DNA from: Mactra quadrangularis
Taxonomy: Eukaryota; Mollusca; Bivalvia; Venerida; Mactridae
NCBI GenBank assembly: GCA_025267735.1
Contig: CM046301.1
Location: 65,801,872 to 65,865,871 of the forward strand
Direction of reading: 5' to 3'
Length of the DNA stretch: 64,000 nt
The translations under genes and the position numbers were made by a program. The notes below the pieces were generated by a model that worked only from the letters and a program-made list of their open reading frames with translations, was not told the origin of the DNA and ran no database searches. Shown here piece by piece: positions 15,201 through 23,099 of the stretch. How positions within the stretch are numbered: the stretch's first letter is position 1; every line of letters begins with the position of its first letter.

Positions 15201-18200
15201 TAAATCAATTTATTACATGTGGCATGTTATTGTACTTTTAATTAGGGACACATTAGTTTTTGGGTAAACAAGTAAGTCAGCAATATTAAGGCACAGTTTT
15301 AAAGTACTTATTTTTATGAAAACAACATTAATTGTTCAGTATGTGTATTTTGCTGAAAACTTCCGATATAGCTTGATTTACAAACAAAGACAAAAGTAGA
15401 CTGTAAATACTGAGTTTAATATATTCTTGCATAGAGGCCAAGCTCAGGTTAATTCTGTTGGACTATACATGCTAGCATACAAAAAGCACAACACAGAACT
15501 AACTATAATAAGCATCAAATCAAATTCCACTAAGTGTTTTCTCTAGTCTCTCTATGTCTTTATTAGTTTCTTCAATTTCTTTTCTCTTTTCCTTGACTTT
15601 GCCCCTGAAGGCATTAGACTTCACGAGCAGGTCCATTTTCATTTTTTTTTCAGCCTCCTCGGCCAGACTATCAGCTTCTTTAACAAGGACATGTACACTA
15701 CTTTCAAGCTTTCTTTTCCTTGATTTCAAAGAGTCAATTTCAGTTCTAAGCTTAACTTTTTTCATATTTTCAGTGCTTACCACTTTCTTCTTCCTTTCAT
15801 CATCTAAAAAGTTGCTGTATCTTAATCTTGCGTGTCTGCAAGACTCCAGCATCTTACTGGATACGGTCACATTTGAGATATCTAGTTCTTCCTCCCTCTT
15901 GGTGTCTTTCGATTCACTTGAAGATACCCTATCTTTTGACAAATGGAGGAGGCTATCATAAACATGCCTGTATGCTATCAGTGTTGACTTGGCCATGTTA
16001 TCCCTAAGTAGGTCCTTGTTTGTGGAGGAACCTCGCTCAACAGCTGATTGCCCATGCGAAAGGATGAGAACCATCTTCACAGCAGACCACAATGACTTGA
16101 ACTTGCTATTGGATGCGAGATGGGAGTAATAGAAGTCATCAAGTCTGTCTTTGTTACTGACAAATGAACTCAGAGCGCCTGAATGGTGCAATTCCATTTC
16201 TCTTACCCATGACTTGAATTCTTGTAGAGCCTCATCACATTTGCCTGGACTCATCCACTTACCATTAAGCAGCTTTTTCAAAATTATCTCCATTTTCTCA
16301 CTTGATTTACCTGGGTTACTAGCTATATATCTAGGATCAAGGGCATTCATGGCCCTTACTATTCCATACTTTAATGGGCACCTTTCTAACAGTTTTTCAG
16401 TCATATTCTGCAAAAAGGCAACACAGCCCTGATAGAATTCAAACACTTGAAGCCGACTGGCTTTATTGTCTTTGACAACTTCATCTACTGTTTGCTTCGC
16501 TGCAAATCCAATATCTACCTTTTCAGCGGGCACTATGTTCTCCTTATTTTTAACATCAACTTTGCCTACATTTCCTGCAGAATCCAGCACTGACTTCTTG
16601 ATAAAACGTCCAAGCAGATTGTTCAACATTTCATGTAGTTCACTGGAGATGAATGGCATCATTGGCCTGTCTGTCTGAAAAAGTTCAAGAAATGGGACCA
16701 AGACATTGGCAATGCTGACAAAGAAATTCAGCTTTGCAAGCATAAGAGGGTCTTGAACATATTCATATAAGTTTACATATGACTGGCAAGTGGGGCGTTT
16801 GCTTTTAGAAAGCTTTTGGGTAGCAACAATATACTTTTGAATACAAGGCCAAATCTGAATGGCTCTTTCTGCAACAGGCACATCTTCTAACCAGCGAGTA
16901 GCACAGAATTTCAATCCAAATAGAGCATTTCCACCATTAGCCTCCAAGTAATCCTCACGCCGTGCAGGAGAATCAATAAAGCAGTGGTACACAGACCGTA
17001 GCACTCCGTCTATTTTCCAACCTGCCTTTACTGCCCCATGTTTAAATGCCCCGTGAACAACATGTAATCCACAAGATCCAATGTTAATAAGAGATGGAGT
17101 GTTTGGATCCAGCTCCTGTCGATCTTGCATCAATAGTTCCAAGAATTTCCAATTTGTATTTGGTCCATCCATAGATATTTGTAATATATTTGCCATATTG
17201 AGCTTTCCCATTCCACTTTTGAACATTTTGAGCAAATCCTGGGCACATGTATGTCCTAGAAACACAGAATCGAAATACCTTGTCACCACTCTATTAAGTT
17301 CATTGTCCCAGAACCTTAGCAGCAAATCCATTTGTTCTTCTTGAAGTACTTTGTTAAGAGACTCATCAAAAGACACTACAAATATAGTTCCTGGTTGATG
17401 GACTTTATTTGACAGTTCCTCTTTGTAAAATGGGGCTAGTCCAAACCTAATTAAGTATGAGCATTTTGTTGACCCACAGCTAAACTTCTTGGCTATGTCG
17501 CTATCAGGAAACATCTTTTGAAACAAACTGTTAGTTCTTGCACTTGAACTGCATGAGTAATGGCTTACAGCAGTTTTTAAAGCCCATAGAATTTCTGCAG
17601 ACAGAACACTGTTATTGGTAGCATAGTTGGACATTGATCCTGCTTGAGACTTATCAGTTGCTTGGTCTATAAGTGGAGGGGAAGCTGGCACAGTTAACTG
17701 GCAAACATCATCTTCTGGGTTTGCAGCACTGGCTTCTGGTTTAGATGTTTCTGGTTTAACAAGAAATCCATGTAGAGGTTGTGACTCTTTTTTTATTTTC
17801 ATGGTCATCTGTTCTTTATTCATATGTTTCTTACCCTTAGAATGACTTACTAATGCCTGTCTACCCATGTTCCCTAGTTCAATTTTCACTGCACACAAGG
17901 TGCATCGGGCTCTGGTATTACAGTTTGTATCAACACTGACCCATGAAGAAAACTTGGGCTCCTTCAACCATTCACTATTGAATTTTGTAAATTTGCTCAT
18001 TTTGTTAATGTTAGTAACAGTTAATGTCAGGAGTTAGTTATATATAGATATAGATATGTATACTAGAAACTAATCTGAACCACCACCTAACTGAAAAGAG
18101 AAAAGCTATGCATCACATCTAGTTACTTTGAAGCTACAGTAGCATTTGGAACTCCTTGGCTATTCAATACAAATTACCTTGGTCATATTTAGACACCATA

Positions 18201-19773
18201 TTAGAACTACCCTGTCATCACATTCCCAAACAAATCCTTGCGAGATTATTCATTAATGAAAGGTTGAGGAGTTCCGAATGGCTACTGTACATGCAGTATG
18301 AAATTATGTTTCCCCCAGAGGTTATAGTAGATGGGTGAAACATAATAGACAGCTCAGGAGGCAAGGGACGCTTAAACCCCTTTCAGCTTCTTCCTGAATA
18401 ACTTCGTTACTGAATCCAAAATCTTCAGACATAAAGATATTTTTAGAGTAAGATGCTTACAAGGATAATAAAAATGCTCATAATAATAACTATGCTAATA
18501 CTAATAAAGATACCCAAAAATGGAAGAAACTGCCTTAGCCTTTTTCTTATTTGCTTCCTACTTTTTTCCTAACATTCTTCTCTTTCAAAATTCCCTGACT
18601 TTTCCCTGACTTTTGCTAATTTTTCAATTTTCCCTGACTAATTTCAAAATTCCCTGACTTTTCCCTGACCTTGAAAAAAAAACCGTTTTTCCCTGACTTT
18701 TCCCTGACCGTGGGAACCCTGATAAAGTTTGAAATCAATACCTAAAGAAATAAAACAGTTGCAGTAAAAACAAACATTTTTTAAAGAAAACTCTAAGTTC
18801 AAGGGGAGATAATTCTGAAAAAAAATGCATTCGGAGTTATGGACCATGTCACATGAGATGTGGTTGATAGAAAGGAACATATATTTAAAGTTTGAAGTTA
18901 ATATCTTAAGAAATAACAAAGATACAGAAGAAAGTATTTTACTGCACAAAAACTTTAATCTGTGCACAAAAACTTCAATCAGTTCAAGGGGAGATAATTC
19001 TTGAAAAAATGTGTTTGGAGTTATGGACCTTGTCACATGAGATGTGGTTGATAGTAAGGAACATATATTTAAAGTTTGAAGTTAATATCTTAAGAAATAA
19101 CAAAGATATAGAAGAAAGTATTTTACTGCACAAAAACTTTAATCAGAAGTGTGGACGCGGACGCGGACGCCGACGCCGGGGCAAGTAGGAGAGCTCTACA
19201 TTACTTCGTAAAGTCGAGCTAAAAAGGTTTGACCAGATTTTAAATTTATCCCGTTGTTTACTATTGCAAGAACTTATATCCATCTAGCTCAGTACTGGGG
19301 GACCAAGAAGTGGAGCGTCATTAATCAAAGAATTAGAAGAATTTGTTTCACAAACAAGCTTAAATAAATTAGTATAAACTTAACTTATCATAGAAAATTA
19401 ATTCTATTAGACTACACTCATAAGCTGGTCTATCAAATATCAACAACAAATGTATAACATATTAATACCACAACAGAGCTTGGCAGTAACTTATAAAGTA
19501 GGCAACCTGCTTGAACAACCAGTTATATATTTTATTTGCCAGATCCAAATGTTTACTAGCAGTAACAAGTTGCATGAACCCAAATATGTGTCCTCTGGGG
19601 CAATAGCACAACCTTTAATGTTTAGCCCTACACAATAAAACAAGATAAATATGAATAAATTTGTAAATATACCATTTTTTGGAACCTTCGACTTCTAGTT
19701 CTTGATAAGATGCTGTAAATTGAAACTTGGAAGCTGATTTACCCACACGTTGTAATCTCTTCCACACACTCAT
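1..19773 (-). CDS. EHBP1: EHBP1 (EH domain-binding protein 1) gene, coding exons 1-10, C-terminus beyond window
   Basis: Ten minus-strand coding exons are read from family similarity and splice sites: 19673-19773, 13208-13265, 11199-11348, 7778-7959, 7039-7256, 3564-4258, 2929-3095, 2074-2122, 940-1080 and 1-260. Every junction has AG/GT borders and joins in frame, giving about 673 residues. The order is NT-C2 domain (about 1-164), acidic linker, NPF-motif and proline-rich region (about 220-470), then a calponin-homology domain (about 477-587). The C-terminal bMERB (DUF3585) domain known for this family would lie to the left of position 1. EHBP1 links EHD proteins, through NPF motifs, and Rab8/Rab10 to actin in endocytic recycling; that is family knowledge. 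The start is [19 protein letters not shown], matching the vertebrate N-terminus closely. Introns are long and repeat-filled. Confidence 0.93.
940..1080 (-). CDS. EHBP1: EHBP1 exon 9 (CH domain, C-terminal part)
   Basis: 141 nt, 47 codons. [20 protein letters not shown] then [17 protein letters not shown] is diagnostic for the EHBP1/MICAL-type CH domain. The acceptor is attccag and the donor GAG|gtttgt. Confidence 0.93.
1897..2056. repeat. interrupted ATC/ATT trinucleotide microsatellite
   Basis: About 160 bp of imperfect atc, att and acc triplets inside EHBP1 intron 8. They create overlapping long open frames on both strands that are low-complexity Ile or Met runs and not genes. The tract ends less than 20 bp from the donor of the 49-nt exon 8. 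Confidence 0.85.
2074..2122 (-). CDS. EHBP1: EHBP1 exon 8 (CH domain micro-exon)
   Basis: 49 nt encoding (I)[16 protein letters not shown], equivalent to vertebrate YKSLNPQDIKENNKKA. The acceptor is ttgcag and the donor gtaagt at 2073. The donor lies less than 20 bp from an interrupted ATC/ATT trinucleotide tract. Confidence 0.9.
2929..3095 (-). CDS. EHBP1: EHBP1 exon 7 (CH domain, N-terminal half)
   Basis: 167 nt encoding [11 protein letters not shown], then [20 protein letters not shown] and [18 protein letters not shown]. This is a typical CH-domain start with W-C-x-E-V-T and G-x-A-F-C-A-I-I-H. The acceptor is atttcag and the donor AT|gtaagt. Confidence 0.93.
3564..4258 (-). CDS. EHBP1: EHBP1 exon 6 (NPF and proline-rich region)
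   Basis: This is the largest exon, 695 nt. Four NPF motifs (NPFEET, NPFFEK, NPFEDS, NPFSEN) would bind EH domains of EHD proteins. They are followed by a basic [10 protein letters not shown] proline motif and a repeated [10 protein letters not shown] block. The region is low-complexity and expected to be disordered. The acceptor is ttttacag and the donor ATG|gtaagt at 3563. The open frame to the right of 4258 is intron. Confidence 0.9.
4259..7038. other. EHBP1 intron 5, mostly unremarkable
   Basis: AT-rich intronic sequence. The only distinct item seen is a GACA-type microsatellite at about 6590-6620. The short open frames here show no protein similarity that I recognise. Confidence 0.6.
7039..7256 (-). 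CDS. EHBP1: EHBP1 exon 5 (acidic linker, first NPF)
   Basis: 218 nt encoding [20 protein letters not shown], an acidic stretch, and the first NPF motif in [16 protein letters not shown]. The coiled-coil-like segment [14 protein letters not shown] precedes it. It joins exon 6 through a split Asp codon. Confidence 0.92.
7462..7730 (-). repeat. diverged tRNA-derived SINE, reverse copy
   Basis: Read on the minus strand, it begins with a tRNA-like head (agctatttcagttggtaaca, A-box-like) and ends in gcggcattaaaccc. This is the same body and tail as the better copies at 23764 and 40041. It is heavily diverged and lies between EHBP1 exons 4 and 5. Confidence 0.7.
7778..7959 (-). CDS. EHBP1: EHBP1 exon 4 (end of NT-C2)
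   Basis: 182 nt. It encodes [20 protein letters not shown] through [11 protein letters not shown](T). The [17 protein letters not shown] junction with exon 5 is nearly identical to vertebrate EHBP1, which fixes both splice sites: acceptor tttacag, donor AC|gttagt. Confidence 0.93.
8108..8282. repeat. 35-bp tandem repeat, five units
   Basis: Five near-identical units start at 8108, 8143, 8178, 8213 and 8248, each beginning tatgggacaactcgcagcac. There are no spacers, so it is not CRISPR-like. The 35-bp period is not a multiple of three and the reading frame changes in each unit, so the open frame across it is not coding. It lies in EHBP1 intron 3. Confidence 0.9.
8325..8530. repeat. dispersed repeat shared with 63.3-63.5 kb
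   Basis: It contains ctaaaaatagaaatt, then ctattgattggtc, aaaggtcatct and a block reading tatcagtttatggagat. The same words occur in the same order at 63330-63505. The family is unknown. Confidence 0.6.
9290..9480 (+). mobile_element. 5'-truncated LINE 3' end with (TTA)n tail
   Basis: The segment ends in gaccatattgaaaattggtt, then aataaataaagtcg and eight or more TTA units. This matches the 3' UTR and tail layout of the reverse transcriptase element at 20183-22629, so it is probably a short copy of the same CR1-like family. The left boundary is uncertain. Confidence 0.65.
9484..9792. mobile_element. 309-bp MITE with CAGGGGCGGATCC-type ends
   Basis: The left end cataggcggatctag and the right end ctggatctgcccctg are inverted versions of one terminus. 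Poly-G/poly-C tracts and repeated agaaaagtttggac words lie inside. Flanks tacta and cacta look like a 5-bp target duplication with one change. It inserted at the end of the preceding LINE (TTA)n tail. Confidence 0.65.
11028..11160. repeat. palindromic MITE, diverged copy
   Basis: Inverted arms attttattcaattttcagt and actgaaagttaaataaca flank an AT-rich core; inner arms read ccctactgac and atcagcaggg. It is a diverged copy of the element at 22943-23095. Confidence 0.6.
11199..11348 (-). CDS. EHBP1: EHBP1 exon 3 (NT-C2)
   Basis: 150 nt, 50 codons, phase 0 at both ends. It begins [18 protein letters not shown] and ends [10 protein letters not shown], matching the vertebrate block around KNPYRGVVVWPVPENIEI. 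The acceptor is ttatag and the donor gtatgt. Confidence 0.92.
11349..13207. other. EHBP1 intron 2, AT-rich
   Basis: No recognisable gene or strong repeat was seen. A tRNA-like word ggttcaatgccc at about 11755 may mark an old SINE, but no tail was found. Confidence 0.5.
13208..13265 (-). CDS. EHBP1: EHBP1 exon 2 (NT-C2)
   Basis: This short 58-nt exon completes Trp34 and adds [19 protein letters not shown], the conserved WQPDK...VWTRR core of the family. The acceptor is tctag|G and the donor ATG|gtgggt. It is only recognisable by similarity and phase: longer open frames overlap it in other frames. Confidence 0.88.
13385..13941. repeat. left part of split tandem-repeat element
   Basis: It starts caagagctgtcagaggagac and contains repeated units of about 153-163 bp with the anchor gagatgtggttgataataag near 13436, 13589, 13752 and 13906. 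The element resumes at 18727, the hAT-like insertion having split it. This type of unit, ending in gtcgagct, is common in bivalve genomes as I remember them. Confidence 0.8.
14154..14757. mobile_element. 604-bp MITE nested in hAT element
   Basis: The ends caggatgattcaaaatatct and tattatgaatcaccctg are inverted and flanked by TA on both sides, as for Tc1/mariner-type elements. Internally it is AT-rich with no transposase. It lies 3' of the transposase frame. Confidence 0.75.
15071..15465. mobile_element. 395-bp MITE nested in hAT element
   Basis: Near-perfect 27-bp inverted ends begin tagtccaacagaattaacct on each side and are flanked by TA. It contains no coding sequence. It inserted about 55 bp downstream of the transposase stop. 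Confidence 0.85.
15520..18000 (-). CDS. hAT-like transposase, intact 826 aa
   Basis: A single exonless frame. The N-terminus has a BED-like zinc finger with C33, C36, H53 and H59. A probable RNase H-like core includes VVSFDES (D212), ISMDGPNTN (D278) and ATRWLED (around 369-373); assignment of catalytic residues is inference. A C-terminal block [17 protein letters not shown] resembles the hAT dimerisation segment of invertebrate and fish hAT proteins. The tail is a charged coiled coil. No stop or frameshift is present, so the element may have been active recently. The start is the first Met, followed directly by the zinc-finger region. Host domestication is possible but less likely, given the flanking inverted ends and target duplication. 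Confidence 0.8.
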   Translation of the reverse strand: MSKFTKFNSEWLKEPKFSSWVSVDTNCNTRARCTLCAVKIELGNMGRQALVSHSKGKKHMNKEQMTMKIKKESQPLHGFLVKPETSKPEASAANPEDDVCQLTVPASPPLIDQATDKSQAGSMSNYATNNSVLSAEILWALKTAVSHYSCSSSARTNSLFQKMFPDSDIAKKFSCGSTKCSYLIRFGLAPFYKEELSNKVHQPGTIFVVSFDESLNKVLQEEQMDLLLRFWDNELNRVVTRYFDSVFLGHTCAQDLLKMFKSGMGKLNMANILQISMDGPNTNWKFLELLMQDRQELDPNTPSLINIGSCGLHVVHGAFKHGAVKAGWKIDGVLRSVYHCFIDSPARREDYLEANGGNALFGLKFCATRWLEDVPVAERAIQIWPCIQKYIVATQKLSKSKRPTCQSYVNLYEYVQDPLMLAKLNFFVSIANVLVPFLELFQTDRPMMPFISSELHEMLNNLLGRFIKKSVLDSAGNVGKVDVKNKENIVPAEKVDIGFAAKQTVDEVVKDNKASRLQVFEFYQGCVAFLQNMTEKLLERCPLKYGIVRAMNALDPRYIASNPGKSSEKMEIILKKLLNGKWMSPGKCDEALQEFKSWVREMELHHSGALSSFVSNKDRLDDFYYSHLASNSKFKSLWSAVKMVLILSHGQSAVERGSSTNKDLLRDNMAKSTLIAYRHVYDSLLHLSKDRVSSSESKDTKREEELDISNVTVSSKMLESCRHARLRYSNFLDDERKKKVVSTENMKKVKLRTEIDSLKSRKRKLESSVHVLVKEADSLAEEAEKKMKMDLLVKSNAFRGKVKEKRKEIEETNKDIERLEKTLSGI
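18137..18287. mobile_element. 151-bp MITE nested in hAT element 5' region
   Basis: The left arm cagtagcatttggaactcct and the right arm aggagttccgaatggctactg are inverted, with TA at both borders. It sits about 140 bp upstream of the transposase start codon. The motif ccattcggaact recurs in the palindrome at 34000. Confidence 0.8.
18727..19220. repeat. right part of split tandem-repeat element
   Basis: It continues the units of 13385-13941 with anchors near 18854 and 19038, then ends in gcggacgccgacgccggggc and gtcgagct. With the hAT insertion and one ataaa copy removed, the unit spacing across the junction returns to about 163 bp. Confidence 0.8.
19673..19773 (-). CDS. EHBP1: EHBP1 exon 1 (start codon; NT-C2 begins)
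   Basis: The ATG is at 19773-19771. The exon encodes 33 residues plus two bases of Trp34 ([19 protein letters not shown], then a YQELEVEG stretch). The donor is TG|GTATAT at 19672. Upstream, a pyrimidine-rich tract ending in AG at 19818-19817 suggests that 19774-19816 is 5' UTR of the same exon and that the true first exon is non-coding and further right. Confidence 0.9.
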
Positions 19774-20182
19774 CTTTTTACATTATAGTCTCCAATATAA
19801 CATCATAACATTTTGTCTGAAAGTAGAAAATAATCCCTCTTACAATAATTATAATCCTCATTCAAGAATGCATATTTCTCAGGAGATAGTATAGAGAAGA
19901 GGGACAACAGCTGGCCTGATAGTCTCTGGATAAGTCAGTTTCCGAATAGTTTAAATTCTATCCAAAACTCATCATTGTATAAATGGACCATGAAGTTGGA
20001 CCACTTGCAATTTTTTTTCATTACTGAGCTGAAATAAATTAACAAAATCTTACGTAACTTTCTATTGATTTAAGTTACATAAAAATAATAACCTTGTTAC
20101 AAAAACTACTTAAGTACAAACTAACTAAATAGTTATTATAATTAATAACTTACATTATGAATAATCACATAACTATGTTAAT

Positions 20183-22629
20183 CATAATAATAATAATAAT
20201 AATAAAGACTTTATTTTAAGAGGCTACACATTTGGATAAATCCAATCTTCCATGTGGGCCTCTATCAAACATATTACACAGTATATACAATATTTACATA
20301 ATGATGAATGCATATTAGACTTGAGAAAAACATGTTATATACATAAGAAAATCAAAATTAAGAGCAAAGTAACCTGAAAAAAAGGAACAATAGGCATGAG
20401 ATGAGTTTAAGGTGGACAAAGAACATTTCAATCTTTTTGCATTTTCCATTTAATGTACTGCTTTTTGAATGAGCTAAGGCTGTTAGCAAGACGGATGTTT
20501 AGGGGTATTTCATTCCAAATGACTGGTCCTGAGTATGTTATAGATTTTCTAAAGAATTCAAGTCTAGGTTTTGGGACATTCAGTTTTGGTGTAGAACTTG
20601 ATCTTAATTGGTGATTATTACTTAAGACAAATCTGTTATTTAAATATTCAGGACTTGTGATATTAAGAGATTTGTAGACAATAATAGCCTTTTTATAGTT
20701 AACACGGTCTGGAAATTTCATCCAATTTAGTTGTTTGAATAACTCCTCCGACGGGGCATCAAAAGGTTTGTTAAGAATTATTCTGGCGGCCCTTTTTTGA
20801 AATTTTACCATTGTGTTTGTTAATTGCTCATGACAAGACCCCCAGATAGTGCAACAGTAGTCAATATGTGGAAGGATGTATGCATTGAAAAACAGTTTTC
20901 TAGTATGCAGATTTAGGAATTGTTTTATTCTTAGGAGGAGATATAATAAAGAATTGCATTTCTTAAGAGTTGTCTCAACTTGCAGTTTCCAACTTAAGTT
21001 TTTGTCAATGACTACCCCCAATAATTTATGGTTTGGTACCTTTTCTAAAGGTTCATCGTTCAGTTTAAGTGGCTTGATGTTAATGTTTTCCAACTTCTCA
21101 TGCTGGTTGGAGGCTGTGATAAACATTGTTTTACTTTTAGAGGCATTTGGGGCCATTCCATTTAAGGAACACCAGGTCTCAAATGATTCTAGCTGAGTCT
21201 GAAGCAAACAACTGACATCAGATTTATTTTTTCCAAATGCTGATAGGGTTGTGTCATCAGCAAACATGTGGGCATTTTTAACAGATAAGGGTAAATCATT
21301 GATATAAATAAGGAAAAGTATTGGGCCTAGAACAGAACCTTGTGGTACACCAGCGTTTATCTCTTGGGATTCTGACAGTTTACCAGAAAAACATACTTTT
21401 TGGCGTCTATGACTCAAATAAGAGAGTGACCACAACATTGCTTTGTCACTAAATTTATAACATTTCAATTTTTGTAAAAGAAGTTTATGGTTAATCAAGT
21501 CAAAGGCTTTAGATAGGTCAAGAAATACAGTACCAACAATGTTACTTTCATTTATTTCATTAATCCATTCATCCACAATATTTACTAGGGCAGTTTCACA
21601 TGAATGAGATTTTCTAAATCCAGATTGGCTCTTGCTGAAGAGATTATTTTTCTCCAAAAAATCTGTTAATTGGATGCACACATGCTTTTCATATAGCTTA
21701 GATAACACCGGTAGAATTGATATTGGCCGATAGTTCTTTTTATCACTTTTACTACCACTTTTGAAGATAGGAGTCACTTTAGCCATTTTGTACATGTTTG
21801 GATACTTGCTAGTTGCTATACTTAAATTAAAGACTTTTTGTAATGGTCCGGCTATAATGTCTGCCGTTTCTTTCAAAAACTTTGGTGCTAGGCCATCGAG
21901 ACCTGTTGACTTAGCTGGGTTCAGTCTAGTTAGTTCTTTCTCAATGAATTTAAGGGAAAAGGGTGCTATACTAAAGAAATCTTCAGACTTAATTTTACAT
22001 TCCACGTAACATTTTATTTCTTCTAGAGTGCTATTGAAAGAACTGTTGTTAAGGTCGGGAGCAGAATTAAATACACTAATAAAGTAGTTGTTAAAGTTTT
22101 CAGCAGCTAGTTTGGGGTCTGTAATTAAAGTGCCAGATTCATCTATTAAGTTTGACTCTTTTTGCAATTGTTTACCTGAAAGATCCTTAAGGTTCTTCCA
22201 CAGAGATTTAGGGTTTTTGAGATTTTCGTTAATAGTTTTTTGATAATAATTAGATTTTGCTTGTTTGATTTCCAATTTTGATTTGTTTCTAAAATATTTA
22301 AATTGGTCGGTGTCGCCCACCCTTTTTGCATTATCTCTTTTTTTAATTGTATCTGCTATTTCATTATCAAACCAATCAGGTTGGTTTTTGCACTTGACTC
22401 TTTTTAATTTTTCGGGAGCATGTTGATTGAGAGTTTCAGAAAAAAGCTTAACAAAAAGATCTAAAGCATCATCAGGGTCATCAAAGGTTTCAAGAACAGA
22501 CCAGGGTTGGTTTTTGAGGTCTTGCCTAAAGGAATCTATGTCAAAATTTTTTAATGACCTATACTTAATGGTGTTATGAAATGGGTCTTTGTCCACCTTA
22601 TTCATAATCATATGCATGATGTTATTCAT
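20183..22629 (-). mobile_element. CR1/Jockey-type LINE, 5'-truncated, with 3' UTR and (ATT)n tail
   Basis: Minus-strand element: reverse transcriptase frame 22629-20428, a 3' UTR of about 245 bp, and a tail of TTA units at about 20188-20210. No apurinic endonuclease domain precedes the frame (an in-frame stop lies about 45 bp upstream of the Met), so the copy is 5'-truncated. It lies upstream of the EHBP1 start codon, either in a 5' UTR intron or outside the gene. Confidence 0.85.
20428..22629 (-). CDS. non-LTR reverse transcriptase (733 aa, endonuclease missing)
   Basis: The RT domain spans roughly residues 230-500: KVTPIFKSG and RPISILPVLSK, then DLSKAFD (D371), GVPQGSVLGP (427-436) and FADD (456-459). 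All three catalytic Asp positions are present; the usual Tyr of YADD is Phe. The C-terminus SSFKKQYIKW is the normal end of CR1/Jockey-type ORF2 proteins. The frame has no stops. The first Met is probably not a natural start, because full elements begin with an endonuclease domain. It would copy element RNA at a nicked target if complete. Confidence 0.85.
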   Translation of the reverse strand: MNNIMHMIMNKVDKDPFHNTIKYRSLKNFDIDSFRQDLKNQPWSVLETFDDPDDALDLFVKLFSETLNQHAPEKLKRVKCKNQPDWFDNEIADTIKKRDNAKRVGDTDQFKYFRNKSKLEIKQAKSNYYQKTINENLKNPKSLWKNLKDLSGKQLQKESNLIDESGTLITDPKLAAENFNNYFISVFNSAPDLNNSSFNSTLEEIKCYVECKIKSEDFFSIAPFSLKFIEKELTRLNPAKSTGLDGLAPKFLKETADIIAGPLQKVFNLSIATSKYPNMYKMAKVTPIFKSGSKSDKKNYRPISILPVLSKLYEKHVCIQLTDFLEKNNLFSKSQSGFRKSHSCETALVNIVDEWINEINESNIVGTVFLDLSKAFDLINHKLLLQKLKCYKFSDKAMLWSLSYLSHRRQKVCFSGKLSESQEINAGVPQGSVLGPILFLIYINDLPLSVKNAHMFADDTTLSAFGKNKSDVSCLLQTQLESFETWCSLNGMAPNASKSKTMFITASNQHEKLENINIKPLKLNDEPLEKVPNHKLLGVVIDKNLSWKLQVETTLKKCNSLLYLLLRIKQFLNLHTRKLFFNAYILPHIDYCCTIWGSCHEQLTNTMVKFQKRAARIILNKPFDAPSEELFKQLNWMKFPDRVNYKKAIIVYKSLNITSPEYLNNRFVLSNNHQLRSSSTPKLNVPKPRLEFFRKSITYSGPVIWNEIPLNIRLANSLSSFKKQYIKWKMQKD

Positions 22630-22942
22630 AAAGGGATATGCACTAAGTAAAAGATTGTTGCATTGTTTGCTCTACTTATATGTATACATATTCAGTTTTT
22701 AACAATTTTTAGTCATACATAGCATGCACTAAGTTCAGACATAGCAAGCACTAGTGACTAAGCCTTGCTCAATTCATTAAGACTGTAAATTGTTATTTAG
22801 TGAAAGAAAAAATTATCAATTACCCAGCATACATGGTAAGTAATTTTAACTAGCCTGAATCAAATTTCATGTGTCCTAGACTTAGGCTATCTTTTGGCTT
22901 ATGACTGTTAGTGCAGGTTTCAACAAAATTACATGTATTTAT

Positions 22943-23095
22943 AATTTTTATTCAACTGTCAGTAGTACATACATTAAACCCGCTGATTTAAATACTCACT
23001 ATAGTATTTCTGTATTCTCAGTTGATAATTCATTTTAATTGAGTATTTAAATCAGCAGGGTTTATTTATGTGCCATGGACAGATGAATAAAATTT
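22943..23095. repeat. 150-bp palindromic MITE
   Basis: Arms of about 55 bp are inverted, for example cccgctgatttaaatactca on the left against tgagtatttaaatcagcagg on the right. A second, smaller palindrome is in the centre. A diverged copy lies at 11028-11160. Confidence 0.8.
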
Positions 23096-23099
23096 ACCC

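Larger units (their letters stand above)
13942..18721 (-). mobile_element. 4.8-kb hAT-like DNA transposon, apparently complete
   Basis: The termini are inverted: the left end begins cagggttcccac and the right end is gtgggaaccctg. Both sides carry ataaa (13937-13941 and 18722-18726) as a 5-bp target duplication. Subterminal arrays of ttccctgacttttccctgac lie at both ends, as in other hAT elements. It carries one long uninterrupted transposase frame on the minus strand and interrupts a tandem-repeat element. Three TA-flanked MITEs are nested in it (14154, 15071, 18137), all outside the transposase frame. It sits in EHBP1 intron 1 in the host orientation. Confidence 0.85.

Noticed and set aside
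16151..16432. Plus-strand open frames within 15.5-17.4 kb
   Set aside because: Shadows of the 826-codon transposase on the other strand.
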